A stretch of DNA of 35,037 bases, taken from NCBI GenBank assembly GCA_027449105.1, contig DAIDMG010000013.1, forward strand, positions 1-35,037, given 5' to 3'. Shown here piece after piece: positions 8,852 to 17,909 of this stretch (its first letter is position 1; every line of letters begins with the position of its first letter). A program made the translations under genes and the position numbers. The stretch is from Acidiphilium sp. GTDB taxonomy: Bacteria > Pseudomonadota > Alphaproteobacteria > Acetobacterales > Acetobacteraceae. Under the pieces are notes generated by a model. It had not been told where the DNA came from, did no database searches, and was given only the letters and a program-made list of their open reading frames with translations.

Positions 8852-9663
8852 GCGACCTTCCGCCCGAACAACCTGCTCATTAGCCCTTTCCTCTCGACCG
8901 GGACCGAGACGTCGATCGCCTCGCCAAGCAGCCGCCGCACTGCCTCCGAATATGCTCGCGCGGGTGCCGATGATGGATTGTGCAGCGTCACAGGACAACC
9001 GACATTTGAAGCTCGCAAAACGTCCTCGCTGTCAGGAATGATTCCCAGCAATGGGATAGCAAGAATTTCGAGCACATCATCAACTTTTAGCATCTCACCA
9101 CGAGTCGCCCGTCCAGTATCGTAGCGCGTCAACAATAAATGCTTATCAATCCTCTCGCCAGCCTCAGCCCGCGCTGTTTTGGAGTCCAGCATACCGATGA
9201 TTCGGTCCGAATCCCGGACCGAAGAGACTTCCGGATTGGTCACGACGATCGCAACGTCAGCATGGCGCATTGCCAAAGTTGCTCCCCGCTCTATCCCTGC
9301 CGGGCTATCGCAGACAACCCAATCAAATTTGTCACGAAGATCGCCGACGACTCGTTCCACACCTTCGGGCGTCAACGCGTCCTTGTCCCTCGTCTGCGAG
9401 GCAGGCAGCAGTGACAGCGTGTCAACACGTTTGTCCCGGATCAAGGCCTGCGCCAGTTTCGCATCTCCCTGGACAACGTTCACCAGATCATAAACGACAC
9501 GGCGTTCTGCCCCCATGATCAGATCGAGATTGCGTAACCCTACGTCGAAATCAACCACCACGACGTTCTGCCCCGCCTGCGCAAGCGCCGCACCAATCGC
9601 AGCAGTTGAGGTCGTCTTACCGACGCCGCCTTTTCCCGAGGTCACCACCAGAACTTTCGCCAT
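8848..9663 (-). CDS. minD: Septum site-determining ATPase MinD
   Basis: MinD is a ParA/MRP-like deviant Walker ATPase that recruits MinC to the membrane. The 271-residue product shows the deviant Walker [12 protein letters not shown] (about 8-18), switch I region [15 protein letters not shown] (about 38-52), switch [13 protein letters not shown] (about 118-128) and [14 protein letters not shown]. It ends in a short amphipathic basic tail ([12 protein letters not shown]), the membrane-targeting helix. A strong ribosome site AGGAGCGGAGAGGG lies just before the ATG. The gene is 14 bp after minC and overlaps minE by 4 bp. Confidence 0.97.
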   Translation of the reverse strand: MAKVLVVTSGKGGVGKTTSTAAIGAALAQAGQNVVVVDFDVGLRNLDLIMGAERRVVYDLVNVVQGDAKLAQALIRDKRVDTLSLLPASQTRDKDALTPEGVERVVGDLRDKFDWVVCDSPAGIERGATLAMRHADVAIVVTNPEVSSVRDSDRIIGMLDSKTARAEAGERIDKHLLLTRYDTGRATRGEMLKVDDVLEILAIPLLGIIPDSEDVLRASNVGCPVTLHNPSSAPARAYSEAVRRLLGEAIDVSVPVERKGLMSRLFGRKVA

Positions 9664-9677
9664 CCCTCTCCGCTCCT

Positions 9678-10451
9678 TTAATCCAACGCCGAAATGCGCA
9701 GCGATTCCCCGTCAAGTCGAGCCTGTACGGCGTGGCCATGCAGCCCCTCGCCCCAATGCTCCGCCGTCCGATAAAGGCCATCGATCGCAAGTAATTCGGC
9801 AAACAGCCGGCGGGCAAAGATGCGCGCCGAATTGCTACCTTGAACTCCCGCTACCGCACGACCACGCAGTGCGCCGTAGACATGGATGGAACCACCCGCG
9901 ATCACCTCGGCGCCCGAAGCTACTGCCCCCATCACGACTACATCGCCCATCTCTGAAACGATCGATTGTCCCGACCGGACCGGTCGATCCACAATTAACG
10001 TCGGCGCCGCCGGTACTTCACGCGCAGACTCTGGTACCGGATCTTCCTTTGCCGCCTTTTCTGCTTGATCGTCTGGAAGTGCAACTAACCGATCCCTGCT
10101 GGAGGGACCTAATATCCATGCGTCCTTCCATCGGGATTCCTTTAAGGCTTCGCGCGGCACCCCTTCGACGCCAATAATTTTGAGCCCGCGCGATGCCAGA
10201 TCGTCAAGCATTTCGGCCGGCGCAGGCATCTCCGAATCACCCACAAGAAAATTGATGACCACTGGGCGATCAGCAAAAAAAGCGCGCGAGCGCGCAATTT
10301 GTTCATCAAGTGCCGCAAGCCACGCATCAAGAGGCGATTCAGGCGCAACCACGAGCGCCATCAACGAACGGCCTCGCACGCGAATCGACGGCAATGAGAC
10401 AACCCCGGTTACCACATCAAGTGCGTAGCGATCTGTACCCCCTCGCGTCAA
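9678..10451 (-). CDS. minC: Septum site-determining protein MinC
   Basis: MinC blocks FtsZ polymerisation away from mid-cell. The N-terminal domain (about residues 20-115) starts with SIRVRGRSLMALVV, followed by PLDAWLAALDEQIARSRAFFADRPVVINF. An Ala/Pro/Glu-rich linker comes next, then the C-terminal beta-helix domain (about 150-250) with GDVVVMGAVASGAEVIAGGS, HVYGALRGRAVAG and ARIFARRLFAELLAIDGLY. The start is uncertain: the longest frame begins with TTG at 10451 and no clear ribosome site is visible. A GTG at the 13th codon, close before SLPSIRVRG, would also give a complete domain. It is the first gene of minC-minD-minE. Confidence 0.94.
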   Translation of the reverse strand: MTRGGTDRYALDVVTGVVSLPSIRVRGRSLMALVVAPESPLDAWLAALDEQIARSRAFFADRPVVINFLVGDSEMPAPAEMLDDLASRGLKIIGVEGVPREALKESRWKDAWILGPSSRDRLVALPDDQAEKAAKEDPVPESAREVPAAPTLIVDRPVRSGQSIVSEMGDVVVMGAVASGAEVIAGGSIHVYGALRGRAVAGVQGSNSARIFARRLFAELLAIDGLYRTAEHWGEGLHGHAVQARLDGESLRISALD

Positions 10452-10546
10452 TAACGGGCGTACATCTCACCCACACGTTTCCCGTTTGGCCTTAGATTCC
10501 AGCGCGTTGTCAATCACTCTGGCGCGCGGGCCTACTATGCCAAGCC

Positions 10547-11563
10547 CTAGCGAATCGGCGCGGGAACCACGTTCTCACTCATGCTGCACATGCTTTTCCC
10601 GATTAACCCACTGGCTTCAGCACGATTTCGGCTTGCCTTGATTGATTCTGCAACGGCGGTGGCGGCAGCCAACGCCCGTCGCCCTGCCGCGGCATCGACT
10701 AGCACAGGCGCATGATCGAGGCACGACGCATAGAATGCCGCGTGCTCAGCCGCGAGTGCGTCATGATCCTCCCAACTCGCTTGTTCCATTCCGAAGTCCC
10801 CGATTCCGGGAAGAGCTACACCCCTGCCACGTCCAACCAAACTTAGCTTGCGCTCGGAAAAATCTACGTTCAGATATCCTGCCTCAGAAAAAATCCGCAT
10901 CTTTCTTTCCGTCTTCAATGAAATCCTGCTGGCGGTAATCGTCGCGACACAACCATCGGCGAACCGTACCCGCGCATTCGCAATGTCATCATATTGGCTC
11001 GCAACAGGTGCCCCAACAGCGTCAACGCTCTCGATCGGCTGATCGACAAGTGCAAGGATCAGGTCCAGATCATGGATCATTAGGTCCAGAACGACGGAAA
11101 CATCTGTGCCCCGCATCTTGAACGGAGCCACCCGAACCGCTTCAATGTAGAGTGGCCGCCCCATCCTCGCTGAAACCGCGCCGTGCGCTGCAGAAAACCG
11201 CTCCAAATGACCAACCTGCAACACGCAACCACGTGCTGACGCGATAGCCGCCAAACGATCCGCTTCCTCGAGGTTCGCTGCGATCGGCTTTTCGACGAGC
11301 ACATGCAGCCCTGCCTCCAATGCCTGCATCGCGGTCGGAAAGTGCACATCGGCCGGGGCAGCAATGACCACCGCATCTGCTCCCCCCAAGAGTTCCGGAA
11401 GCGAGAGCGCTGCTGTCCCCACTTCCTGCGCGACCTGTGCAGCCCGCGCCGAGTCGATATCGTATACGCCAATCAGCCTGACGCGCTCGGCTCCCGCCAC
11501 TTTTAGAGCGTGGTAACGACCGAAATGCCCAGTTCCGATCACCCCCACCCGCAACTGTGCCAT
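10547..11563 (-). CDS. Gfo/Idh/MocA-family NAD(P)-dependent oxidoreductase
   Basis: The product is 338 residues. It opens with a Rossmann fold, GVIGTGHFGRYHA (about 7-19, G-x-G-x-x-G), and contains the family motif HVLVEKPIAANLEEA (Glu91-Lys92-Pro93; the Lys is the usual catalytic residue). The C-terminal alpha/beta domain includes VGHLERFSAAH and LDLMIHDLDLIL, where His and Asp residues normally contact substrate. The substrate is unknown; relatives act on sugars, inositols or UDP-sugars. The ATG at 11563 is chosen because GGGAGCGGAACAA precedes it and the Rossmann fold begins five residues later; 21 further upstream codons look non-homologous. It is divergent from secD and follows no obvious pathway partner here. 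Confidence 0.92.
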   Translation of the reverse strand: MAQLRVGVIGTGHFGRYHALKVAGAERVRLIGVYDIDSARAAQVAQEVGTAALSLPELLGGADAVVIAAPADVHFPTAMQALEAGLHVLVEKPIAANLEEADRLAAIASARGCVLQVGHLERFSAAHGAVSARMGRPLYIEAVRVAPFKMRGTDVSVVLDLMIHDLDLILALVDQPIESVDAVGAPVASQYDDIANARVRFADGCVATITASRISLKTERKMRIFSEAGYLNVDFSERKLSLVGRGRGVALPGIGDFGMEQASWEDHDALAAEHAAFYASCLDHAPVLVDAAAGRRALAAATAVAESIKASRNRAEASGLIGKSMCSMSENVVPAPIR

Positions 11564-11772
11564 TTGTTCCGCTCCCGTTGTCTCTGCACACTTCCGTGCC
11601 GTCAAACCTCCGCCTGTGCAAGCCATTCAGCAACATGCCCCTTGCGCCTAGGGGAACTGGCGGCCATACCACCGCAACCGCGTATGCTGCCAGAACCGTA
11701 TCAACAAAACGGCCGGCATCATGCGTTGTAAAGCCTTGTCGTAAAGGAATTCGGAGGCCCCACAACCGGACG
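11564..11772. promoter_or_regulatory. Divergent oxidoreductase / secD upstream region
   Basis: This stretch of about 209 bp separates divergent start codons and must hold both promoters, though I cannot place -35/-10 boxes with confidence. A small hairpin CCCCT/AGGGG lies at 11638-11654 (7-nt loop). A GGAGG at about 11751-11755 is the only ribosome-site-like stretch before secD and sits farther from the ATG than usual. No yajC gene is present, although yajC often precedes secD in alphaproteobacteria. Confidence 0.3.
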
Positions 11773-13353
11773 ATGCTCTACTTCAGCCGCCTGAAAACTC
11801 TCTTGATAATACTGGTTTGCGCAACAGGCGTAGGCTTGGCGCTCCCAAATCTATTTGCACGCCCGGCACCTTGGCTGCCTTGGCCACAAATCCACCTCGG
11901 CCTCGACCTCCGTGGCGGCTCATACCTGCTGATGCAGGTCGATATGAATGCGGTCATTCGGGAAGACTTGGCTGACCTCACCGACGAAGTCCGTAACACT
12001 CTGGTCAAGGCCAACGTTGCGTACACTGATCTCGGGTCGAATGCCGGCGCGAAGGACGTCAGCTTCCACCTCATCGCGCCCTTCGACGCGGCCGCGATCA
12101 GGAAGTTGCTCACCCCGTTGATTACGCCGGTCGAGGCCGCCGGAGGCGTTCCTGACCTTGACATCACAATCAGCCGGTCGGGCAACGCAAGGCTGACACT
12201 GTCGCGTCCTGCCCTTTTTGCCAAGGCGAGCCAAGCGGTCAGTCAATCCATCACGATTATCGAACGCCGCATCGATGGGACCGGTGTCGTCGATCCCCAA
12301 ATCGCTCGTCAAGGCCGTGATCGCATCGTCATTCAGCTCCCCGGCGTATCCGACCCCAACCGGATCAAGAAACTCTTGGGCGAGACCGCTCACATGACCT
12401 TCCACATGGTCGCCACCAATGTCTCCCCCGAAACAAAAACGCCGCCGCCAGGCGTGGAAATCCTGCCGATGCAGGACCATCCTGGCCAATCCTTAGCGAT
12501 TCGCTCCCGCGTTTCGGTTGATGGCGCCGACCTGTCGAATGCCCAAGCCGGCCAAAACCCGCAAACAGGCCAATGGGTTGTCAATTTCACCTTCAATGCT
12601 CGCGGTGCCGGGAAGTTTGCTGCTGTTACAACCGCCAATGTCGGCAAACCGTTTGCCATCGTGCTAGACAATAAGATCATCTCTGCGCCTGTGATCCGTG
12701 AACCAATCATCGGTGGACGCGGCCAAATTTCCGGAAATTTTACGGCACGCTCTGCGACGGATCTAGCGCTCCTACTTCGCGCAGGTGCCCTGCCAGCACC
12801 GCTCACCGTAGTTGAACAACAAAGCGTTGGTCCCGAACTTGGTGCCGATGCCATAAGAGCAGGCATCATTTCCCTGGCCGTCGGCTTTGCCCTGGTTATT
12901 GTTTTCATGGCCAGCTTCTATGGCCTATTCGGATGGTTCGCCAACGTCGCGCTGGTGGTCAACCTGCTCATGATGTTGGGAATTCTTTCTCTTATGGGAG
13001 CAACACTAACACTTCCAGGCATGGCCGGCATTTTGCTTACGCTCGGCATGGCGGTAGATGCCAACGTCCTGATCAACGAACGCGTGCGCGAGGAGGCAAA
13101 GCTTGGCCGAAAGCCGCTTGCCGCCCTGGAAGCTGGCTATAAGCGCGCCTACGGCACGATCATCGACTCGAACGTGACCACTCTGCTTGCCCACATCACT
13201 TTGTTTATCTTCGGCTCCCCTCCAGTACGGGGGTTTGCAGTAACCATCTGCGTCGGCATCATTTCTACCCTTTTCACCGCAACCGTCCTGGTCCGTCTGA
13301 TCACGGCGCGTTGGTATGTTGCCCGTCGCCCAGCAGAGCTACCTGTCTTCTGA
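11773..13353 (+). CDS. secD: Protein translocase subunit SecD
   Basis: SecD is the inner-membrane partner of SecYEG that uses the proton gradient to help pull exported proteins out. The 526-residue product has the first membrane helix (about 6-24), the periplasmic P1 head beginning with IHLGLDLRGGSYLLMQVD (about 40-57), and PEIGPE-type VEQQSVGPELGADAI ahead of the five-helix RND-like membrane block. The conserved GMAVDANVLINERVREE (TM4) carries the functionally important Asp. The length is usual for alphaproteobacteria (about 520-540; E. coli is longer). ATG at 11773 is chosen because the first TM helix follows at once; the frame is open upstream, but that part is the noncoding divergent region. 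secF follows after 16 bp. Confidence 0.96.
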   Translation: MLYFSRLKTLLIILVCATGVGLALPNLFARPAPWLPWPQIHLGLDLRGGSYLLMQVDMNAVIREDLADLTDEVRNTLVKANVAYTDLGSNAGAKDVSFHLIAPFDAAAIRKLLTPLITPVEAAGGVPDLDITISRSGNARLTLSRPALFAKASQAVSQSITIIERRIDGTGVVDPQIARQGRDRIVIQLPGVSDPNRIKKLLGETAHMTFHMVATNVSPETKTPPPGVEILPMQDHPGQSLAIRSRVSVDGADLSNAQAGQNPQTGQWVVNFTFNARGAGKFAAVTTANVGKPFAIVLDNKIISAPVIREPIIGGRGQISGNFTARSATDLALLLRAGALPAPLTVVEQQSVGPELGADAIRAGIISLAVGFALVIVFMASFYGLFGWFANVALVVNLLMMLGILSLMGATLTLPGMAGILLTLGMAVDANVLINERVREEAKLGRKPLAALEAGYKRAYGTIIDSNVTTLLAHITLFIFGSPPVRGFAVTICVGIISTLFTATVLVRLITARWYVARRPAELPVF

Positions 13354-13369
13354 CCGCCGAGAGTTTATC

Positions 13370-14365
13370 ATGAAATTCATTACACATCCTGCTTTCCGTT
13401 TTGTACCGGACGGGACCCAAATCCGCTTCATGAGAGGGCGCTTCATCGGCCTTGCCGTCTCCGCATTTCTATCCACCGCATCGGTGATCCTTTTCTTCCA
13501 CCCCGGCCTCAATCTCGGTCTTGATTTCAGAGGTGGCGTCGTGATTCAAGTCGCAACCCACACCAAACCAGATTTTGCGAAATTACGAACCGCCCTCAAT
13601 GCCAACCATCTCGCCGGTGCCGGGTTGCAAAGTTATGGCCACGACCAGGGGGTATTAATCAGCCTCGAGTCGGCGAATAACGCTGCAGCAACGCAGGAGT
13701 CTCTTAGGGAAGCGCAAGCTGCGATAAAAACGGCCCTACCGGACGCGAAGATCCTATCGACACAAGCGATTGGCGCTTCGGTGTCGGCAGAGCTGTTCGA
13801 TCAAGGCCTGACAGCTCTTGGGCTTAGCTTCGTTATGATCCTGATCTACATCTGGTTCCGATTCGAATGGCAGTTCGCCGTTGGTGCCGTTACGACCCTC
13901 GTTCTTGATGCGACCAAAACCATCGGCTTCATGGTCGTAACGCGAATTCCATTCGATCTCGTTACAATCGCTGCAATCCTCACGGTCATCGGTTATTCCA
14001 CCAACGACAAGGTCGTCGTCTACGACCGTGTGCGAGAAAATCTCCGCAAGTATAAAACCATGCCGCTCCGAGGCCTGATTGATTTATCGATCAATGAAAC
14101 ACTGAACCGTACCCTTGGCACTTCTGGAACTGTCTTTCTCGCTGCTTTACCCCTTGCACTGTTCGGAGGCGCTTCTCTGGCAGGTTTCGCATGGGTCATG
14201 CTGTTCGGCATCGTCGTTGGGACGTCCTCATCCATCTATATTGCGGCGCCCATTCTTCTCCTTCTTGGCGAGCATCGCCTACGCCGAGGGGGCGCCAAAC
14301 CCATTGACGACCCAACCGTTCCAAAAAAAACAGCAACGCAAAATTCACGACAACGTTCTACATAA
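13370..14365 (+). CDS. secF: Protein translocase subunit SecF
   Basis: SecF pairs with SecD in the SecDF complex. The 331-residue product has the first TM helix (about 25-47), the periplasmic head with GLNLGLDFRGGVVIQV, and the membrane block with ALGLSFVMILIYIWFRFEW, LTVIGYSTNDKVVVYDRVRE (Asp in TM4) and NETLNRTLGTSGTVFLAALPL. The C-terminal tail is hydrophilic and Lys/Thr/Gln-rich. The ATG at 13370 fits the family start MKFITHP; an upstream TTG in frame is rejected. It is co-directional with secD and 16 bp behind it. Confidence 0.96.
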   Translation: MKFITHPAFRFVPDGTQIRFMRGRFIGLAVSAFLSTASVILFFHPGLNLGLDFRGGVVIQVATHTKPDFAKLRTALNANHLAGAGLQSYGHDQGVLISLESANNAAATQESLREAQAAIKTALPDAKILSTQAIGASVSAELFDQGLTALGLSFVMILIYIWFRFEWQFAVGAVTTLVLDATKTIGFMVVTRIPFDLVTIAAILTVIGYSTNDKVVVYDRVRENLRKYKTMPLRGLIDLSINETLNRTLGTSGTVFLAALPLALFGGASLAGFAWVMLFGIVVGTSSSIYIAAPILLLLGEHRLRRGGAKPIDDPTVPKKTATQNSRQRST

Positions 14366-14469
14366 TGAGACCAAATCAGCCTAAGTATGTCTCAAAAATA
14401 TAGTGAATATAAATTCCAAATTATTCGGCGCTAATTGCTAATTTGTGGAGATTGGGTCAAATCTTGTAC

Positions 14470-15285
14470 ATGGCCGATTGCCCCGTTGCGTATGAAGTTG
14501 AAACGTTCGACGCCGCCGATGTGACCTGTCTTTATCAGCCAATTATTCGGCTGCGCGATAGCAGACCGATCGCGGCAGAGGTGTTGGCTCGGCGCCGGGG
14601 GCAAACCGGCAATCTACTTGGCCCCGAAACTTTTAAAAGTGCGCTTTATGAGGGGGAATCTGCACGCCGCCTTACGAATTTCGTCGTGCAAGCCATTATC
14701 CACGATATCGTGGCCGGTCACCTACGGGCCGTACCCCTGATCTACGCGATAAATCTGCCTCTCGATGTCTTGATGCAGCCTGATCTTCTAGAGCGGATTG
14801 ACTACTTCAGGGCGCAAGCTGGCACAGATCCGCCCAAAGTGAGCTTCGAGCTGACTGAAACCCGACCAATCCGAGACTTTGAGCGCGCCGCCGCAGTTAT
14901 CACGAGTCTGCGGCAGCGTGGCTACCGCGTCGCACTGGATGACGTTTCACCAGCGACGGAAGCTCTCGACTCGCTGTTCAAACTGCCGTTCAGTACAGTC
15001 AAACTCGACCGCAGCGTCGTCGGTATGTTTAGCCACGATCCGTCAGTTGAAACCTTCGTGGTCGACATCGTTAGACGCGCCAAAAAGCTGCATTGCAATC
15101 TTATCGCCGAAGGCATTGAAGATTCCTTAGTTCTCGACACCTTGTTTGCGCTGGGCGTTGGCTACGCACAAGGCTTCGTTCTGGCCCGCCCGATGCCCGG
15201 TGTCGATCTCCAGTCCTGGTTCACCGATTGGCAGTCCGACCCACAAAAGATCCAACCGTATCCACAAATTGCCGTCACACTTTGA
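14470..15285 (+). CDS. Stand-alone EAL-domain cyclic-di-GMP phosphodiesterase
   Basis: The product (271 residues) is essentially one EAL domain, which linearises c-di-GMP to pGpG. Expected metal and catalytic positions are present: Glu37 in the EVL form of the EAL motif (AAEVLARRR), Asn95 in YAINLP, Glu127 in FELTE, Asp157-Asp158 in VALDDVS, Lys178 in VKLD, Glu214 and Glu217 in AEGIE, and Gln234 in GYAQGFVLARPMP. Loop 6, normally DDFGTG, reads DDVSPAT, so dimerisation or regulation may differ, but activity looks possible. No GGDEF, PAS, HAMP or membrane segment is attached. The ATG at 14470 is preferred; TTG codons upstream (14443, 14464) are alternatives, and a GGAG lies at 14447-14450. The AT-rich leader (14366-14469) contains TATAGTGAATATAAAT, which may hold a promoter. 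Confidence 0.88.
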   Translation: MADCPVAYEVETFDAADVTCLYQPIIRLRDSRPIAAEVLARRRGQTGNLLGPETFKSALYEGESARRLTNFVVQAIIHDIVAGHLRAVPLIYAINLPLDVLMQPDLLERIDYFRAQAGTDPPKVSFELTETRPIRDFERAAAVITSLRQRGYRVALDDVSPATEALDSLFKLPFSTVKLDRSVVGMFSHDPSVETFVVDIVRRAKKLHCNLIAEGIEDSLVLDTLFALGVGYAQGFVLARPMPGVDLQSWFTDWQSDPQKIQPYPQIAVTL

Positions 15286-15434
15286 GGAAACAAGCCTCAG
15301 GGTAGACAGACACGCTGGTGACTCGCTCCCCCCTCGTCACCGCAATCGCTGCTTGGAGTTGCAATCCCGGATCCGCTCGATTGGTGTCGCCAGTAGTCAG
15401 GCGCAGAGTCTGTGTCATCGTCCGGGCTGGGCGA
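15286..15434. other. Convergent intergenic gap between EAL gene and GST gene
   Basis: This 149-bp gap lies between two genes that end towards each other. It contains a 6-bp inverted repeat GGTGAC/GTCACC (15317-15322 and 15336-15341, 13-nt loop) and a 5-bp hairpin over the EAL stop codon (15283-15299). Neither is followed by a T-run, so intrinsic termination is not supported; Rho-dependent ends are possible. Confidence 0.3.
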
Positions 15435-16055
15435 TCAGCTCGCCAACCCTTCAGCTATCATCGCCCGCCGTACTGCGGGCCGTTCCAGCATGCGCGCATA
15501 ATGCGCCGCAATCCGTGGTGGTAATTCCAAAGTTTTCCGCCCTTCCCCCCAGAACGAAACATAAAATAATGCTGCGTCAGCGATCGAAAACGTGCCGAGC
15601 AAGTAATCCCGGTCGCCAAGAAGGCCAGCGATTAACTCAAATCCTTCAGCAAAAATTCGCCGACCTTCCGTTCGTACCGTCTCGTGCTGCCCAGCATCAG
15701 GTGCAAACCGCTCCGGTCGGAACATCCGGGCGAATCCATGTCCGTGCATAAACGAATTTATGTAAGCCATCGCTTCCATGGCTCTCCCCCGCTCAAGTGG
15801 TCCCGGCGGCCACAATCCAGCCGCCGGCACCTGTTCCGCGAGATACAGGGCGATCGCCAACCACTCGGTCAGTGCCGAACCGTCGTCCAACACGAGCACC
15901 GGGACTTTCGCCTTTGGATTGATCGCCCGGAATTCTGTCGTGAAATGCTCACCCGCCCGCAGATTAACCGCCTGCGCCTCATAGGAAGCGCCTATCTCTT
16001 CGAGTATGATGTGGATGCCGAGCGAACACGCCCCCGGAGCATAAAGCAGCTTCAT
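15435..16055 (-). CDS. Glutathione S-transferase family protein
   Basis: The product is a 206-residue cytosolic GST-like protein. The N-terminal thioredoxin-fold domain (about 1-77) has the beta-class-like start MKLLYAPGACSLGIHIILEE, with Cys10, then INPKAKVPVLVLDDGSALTE (the cis-Pro and Glu/Ser glutathione-binding strand-turn). The all-helical C-terminal domain includes GTFSIADAALFYVSFW, the N-capping S-x-x-D motif. The substrate is unknown; beta-class GSTs handle electrophiles or peroxides. It lies 32 bp behind prs on the same strand and is probably co-transcribed with it. Confidence 0.92.
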   Translation of the reverse strand: MKLLYAPGACSLGIHIILEEIGASYEAQAVNLRAGEHFTTEFRAINPKAKVPVLVLDDGSALTEWLAIALYLAEQVPAAGLWPPGPLERGRAMEAMAYINSFMHGHGFARMFRPERFAPDAGQHETVRTEGRRIFAEGFELIAGLLGDRDYLLGTFSIADAALFYVSFWGEGRKTLELPPRIAAHYARMLERPAVRRAMIAEGLAS

Positions 16056-16087
16056 GATCTTCCTCTGAATCTGACAGGGTACCCAAT

Positions 16088-17020
16088 CTAGTCGAATAGT
16101 GAGCTTACCGACGTTTCGTCAGAAATCCGACGCATTGCCTCCGCCAAAAGCGGGGAAATCGGCAGTACCCGAATATTCCTTGTCGCGATCGCGTCGGGAG
16201 TGGCGCGAATCGAATCGGTAATCGTGAGCATTTCGATCGGGCTAGCCTCGATCCGTGCGACCGCCCCGTTCGAAAGGACACCATGCGTGACATAGGCAGA
16301 TGCCGATTCCGCCCCTTGCCGCAGCAGCGCCTCCGCGGCATTGCATAACGACCCGCCAGAGTCGACGATGTCGTCGACAAGTATGCAACTACGACCCTCC
16401 ACATCGCCTATCACGTTCATTACCTCGGACACACCAGCGCGCTCGCGTCGCTTGTCAATGATGGCGAGATCACAATTGAGCCGGCTCGCAATCGCTCTCG
16501 CTCGTGCCACACCGCCAACGTCGGGTGACACCACCATGATATCACGGCCTGCAAACCTCGCTTTGATGTCCCGCGCGAAAAGTGCTTGCGCGTAAAGATT
16601 ATCAACGGGAATATCGAAGAACCCTTGAATCTGCCCAGCATGCAAATCAATGGTCAGCACGCGGTTTGCCCCCGCCTCGGTAATGATATTCGCGACCAAT
16701 TTCGCAGAAATCGGCGTTCTCGGCCCCGTTTTTCGGTCCTGTCGCGCATAGCCGAAATATGGAATGACTGCGGTCACCCGCCTCGCAGAGCCGCGCCGTA
16801 ACGCATCAAGGGTGATGAGCAGCTCCATCAAGTTATCGTTCGCAGGAAACGCGGTAGACTGAATGACAAAAACGTCCTCGCCGCGCACATTCTCCTGTAC
16901 CTCGACATGGATTTCCATATCGGCAAAGCGGCGAATAACCGCCTTTGTGAGCGGCAAGCCCAGCTGTTCCGCAACCGCGTCCGCGAGCGGCGGATTGCTA
17001 TTACATGCGACAATCTTCAT
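16088..17020 (-). CDS. prs: Ribose-phosphate pyrophosphokinase (PRPP synthetase)
   Basis: Prs makes 5-phosphoribosyl 1-diphosphate from ribose 5-phosphate and ATP, feeding purine, pyrimidine, NAD, tryptophan and histidine synthesis. The 310-residue product (usual about 310-315) shows [13 protein letters not shown] (about 85-97, ATP-binding loop), the Mg-binding signature [13 protein letters not shown] (about 123-135), the flexible loop [10 protein letters not shown] (about 187-196, catalytic Lys190 and Arg) and the PRPP loop [12 protein letters not shown] (about 214-225). It is divergent from hisG with 128 bp between start codons. The GST gene follows. Confidence 0.97.
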   Translation of the reverse strand: MKIVACNSNPPLADAVAEQLGLPLTKAVIRRFADMEIHVEVQENVRGEDVFVIQSTAFPANDNLMELLITLDALRRGSARRVTAVIPYFGYARQDRKTGPRTPISAKLVANIITEAGANRVLTIDLHAGQIQGFFDIPVDNLYAQALFARDIKARFAGRDIMVVSPDVGGVARARAIASRLNCDLAIIDKRRERAGVSEVMNVIGDVEGRSCILVDDIVDSGGSLCNAAEALLRQGAESASAYVTHGVLSNGAVARIEASPIEMLTITDSIRATPDAIATRNIRVLPISPLLAEAMRRISDETSVSSLFD

Positions 17021-17148
17021 GGGTTGATCCCGACCGACGTAGAAATCCGGCTCCGTCTAGCAACCCAACAGTTGCCTGTCCATGAGACCGAGGCAAACCA
17101 GTTTTTCTTCGATTTGGCGTCACGGGCCAGCTTTGCTACAGCCTCGCC
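17021..17148. promoter_or_regulatory. Shared divergent prs / hisG upstream region
   Basis: These 128 bp separate the start codons of prs (minus) and hisG (plus). Both promoters must lie here if hisG starts its own transcript. I cannot mark boxes with confidence, and no strong dyad or His-rich leader peptide is visible. Confidence 0.35.
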
Positions 17149-17841
17149 ATGACCGCGATGTCACCCGCCCACGCCGGCACAAATGATCGTCTTACCGATA
17201 AAGTGGTGCTGGCCTTGCCGAAAGGCCGCATTCTGGAGGAATGCGCCCCTCTTCTCGCCTGCGCCGGAATCACGCCCGATTCTGATTACGCGAACGAAAA
17301 CTCTCGTCGGCTGCGCTTCGGCACCAACAATCCTGCGCTCGATATCATCCGTGTGCGCAGCTTTGACGTTGCGACATTCGTCGCATTCGGTGCTGCGGAA
17401 ATCGGCATTTGCGGTGCAGATGTCCTAATGGAGTTCGACTACCCTGACATTTACGCGCCGCTCGATCTAAAAATCGGTCGATGCCGCATCGCCGTCGCGG
17501 AGCCGAAAGATACAATCGGCCACACAGATTTTTCTCGTCTCTCGCGTGTCCGTGTCGCCAGTAAGTACCCTAATATTACTCGAAGGCATTTCGCCACGCG
17601 CGGTGTTCAAGCCGAAATCGTGATCCTGAACGGCTCGATGGAACTCGCACCAGGCCTCGGCTTGTCCCGCCTGATCGTTGACCTCGTCCAAACAGGATCG
17701 ACCCTCGCAGCAAACGACCTGGTTGAAACCGAAACCATCGCAGCCGTGACATCCCGGCTAATTGTCAACCGTACTGCCCTGAAAACCCGCCCAGAGGTAA
17801 TCGCCACCTGGATTTCCCGCTTCCGCGAAGCCGTGAATTAG
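17149..17841 (+). CDS. hisG: ATP phosphoribosyltransferase, short form
   Basis: HisG condenses ATP and PRPP, the first and committed step of histidine synthesis. The 230-residue product is the short form (HisG-S), which lacks the C-terminal ACT-like regulatory domain and normally works as a hetero-octamer with HisZ. Motifs are LALPKGRILEE (about 22-32), the ENSRRLRFGTNNP segment, EIGICGADVLME, SKYPNITRRHF and ILNGSMELAP, and LIVDLVQTGSTLAANDLVE near the end is the PRPP-binding loop. No hisZ is in this window. The start is probably ATG 17149; a second ATG at 17158 is equally possible, and no clear ribosome site distinguishes them. hisD follows 68 bp later. Confidence 0.96.
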   Translation: MTAMSPAHAGTNDRLTDKVVLALPKGRILEECAPLLACAGITPDSDYANENSRRLRFGTNNPALDIIRVRSFDVATFVAFGAAEIGICGADVLMEFDYPDIYAPLDLKIGRCRIAVAEPKDTIGHTDFSRLSRVRVASKYPNITRRHFATRGVQAEIVILNGSMELAPGLGLSRLIVDLVQTGSTLAANDLVETETIAAVTSRLIVNRTALKTRPEVIATWISRFREAVN

Positions 17842-17909
17842 CTGACACGCGCTCGGCAATGAAATAAAAAATCTTGAAAAGAAAAGCCAAAGAGCCTCTG
17901 AAGGTCTCC

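Noticed and set aside
8588-8998. Longer 136-codon reading of minE
   Set aside because: The extra N-terminus lies inside minD; the family start MSIFNFF and the ATGA overlap fix the shorter gene.
15317-15341. GGTGAC/GTCACC inverted repeat as an intrinsic terminator
   Set aside because: Only 6 bp with a 13-nt loop and no T-run on either strand.
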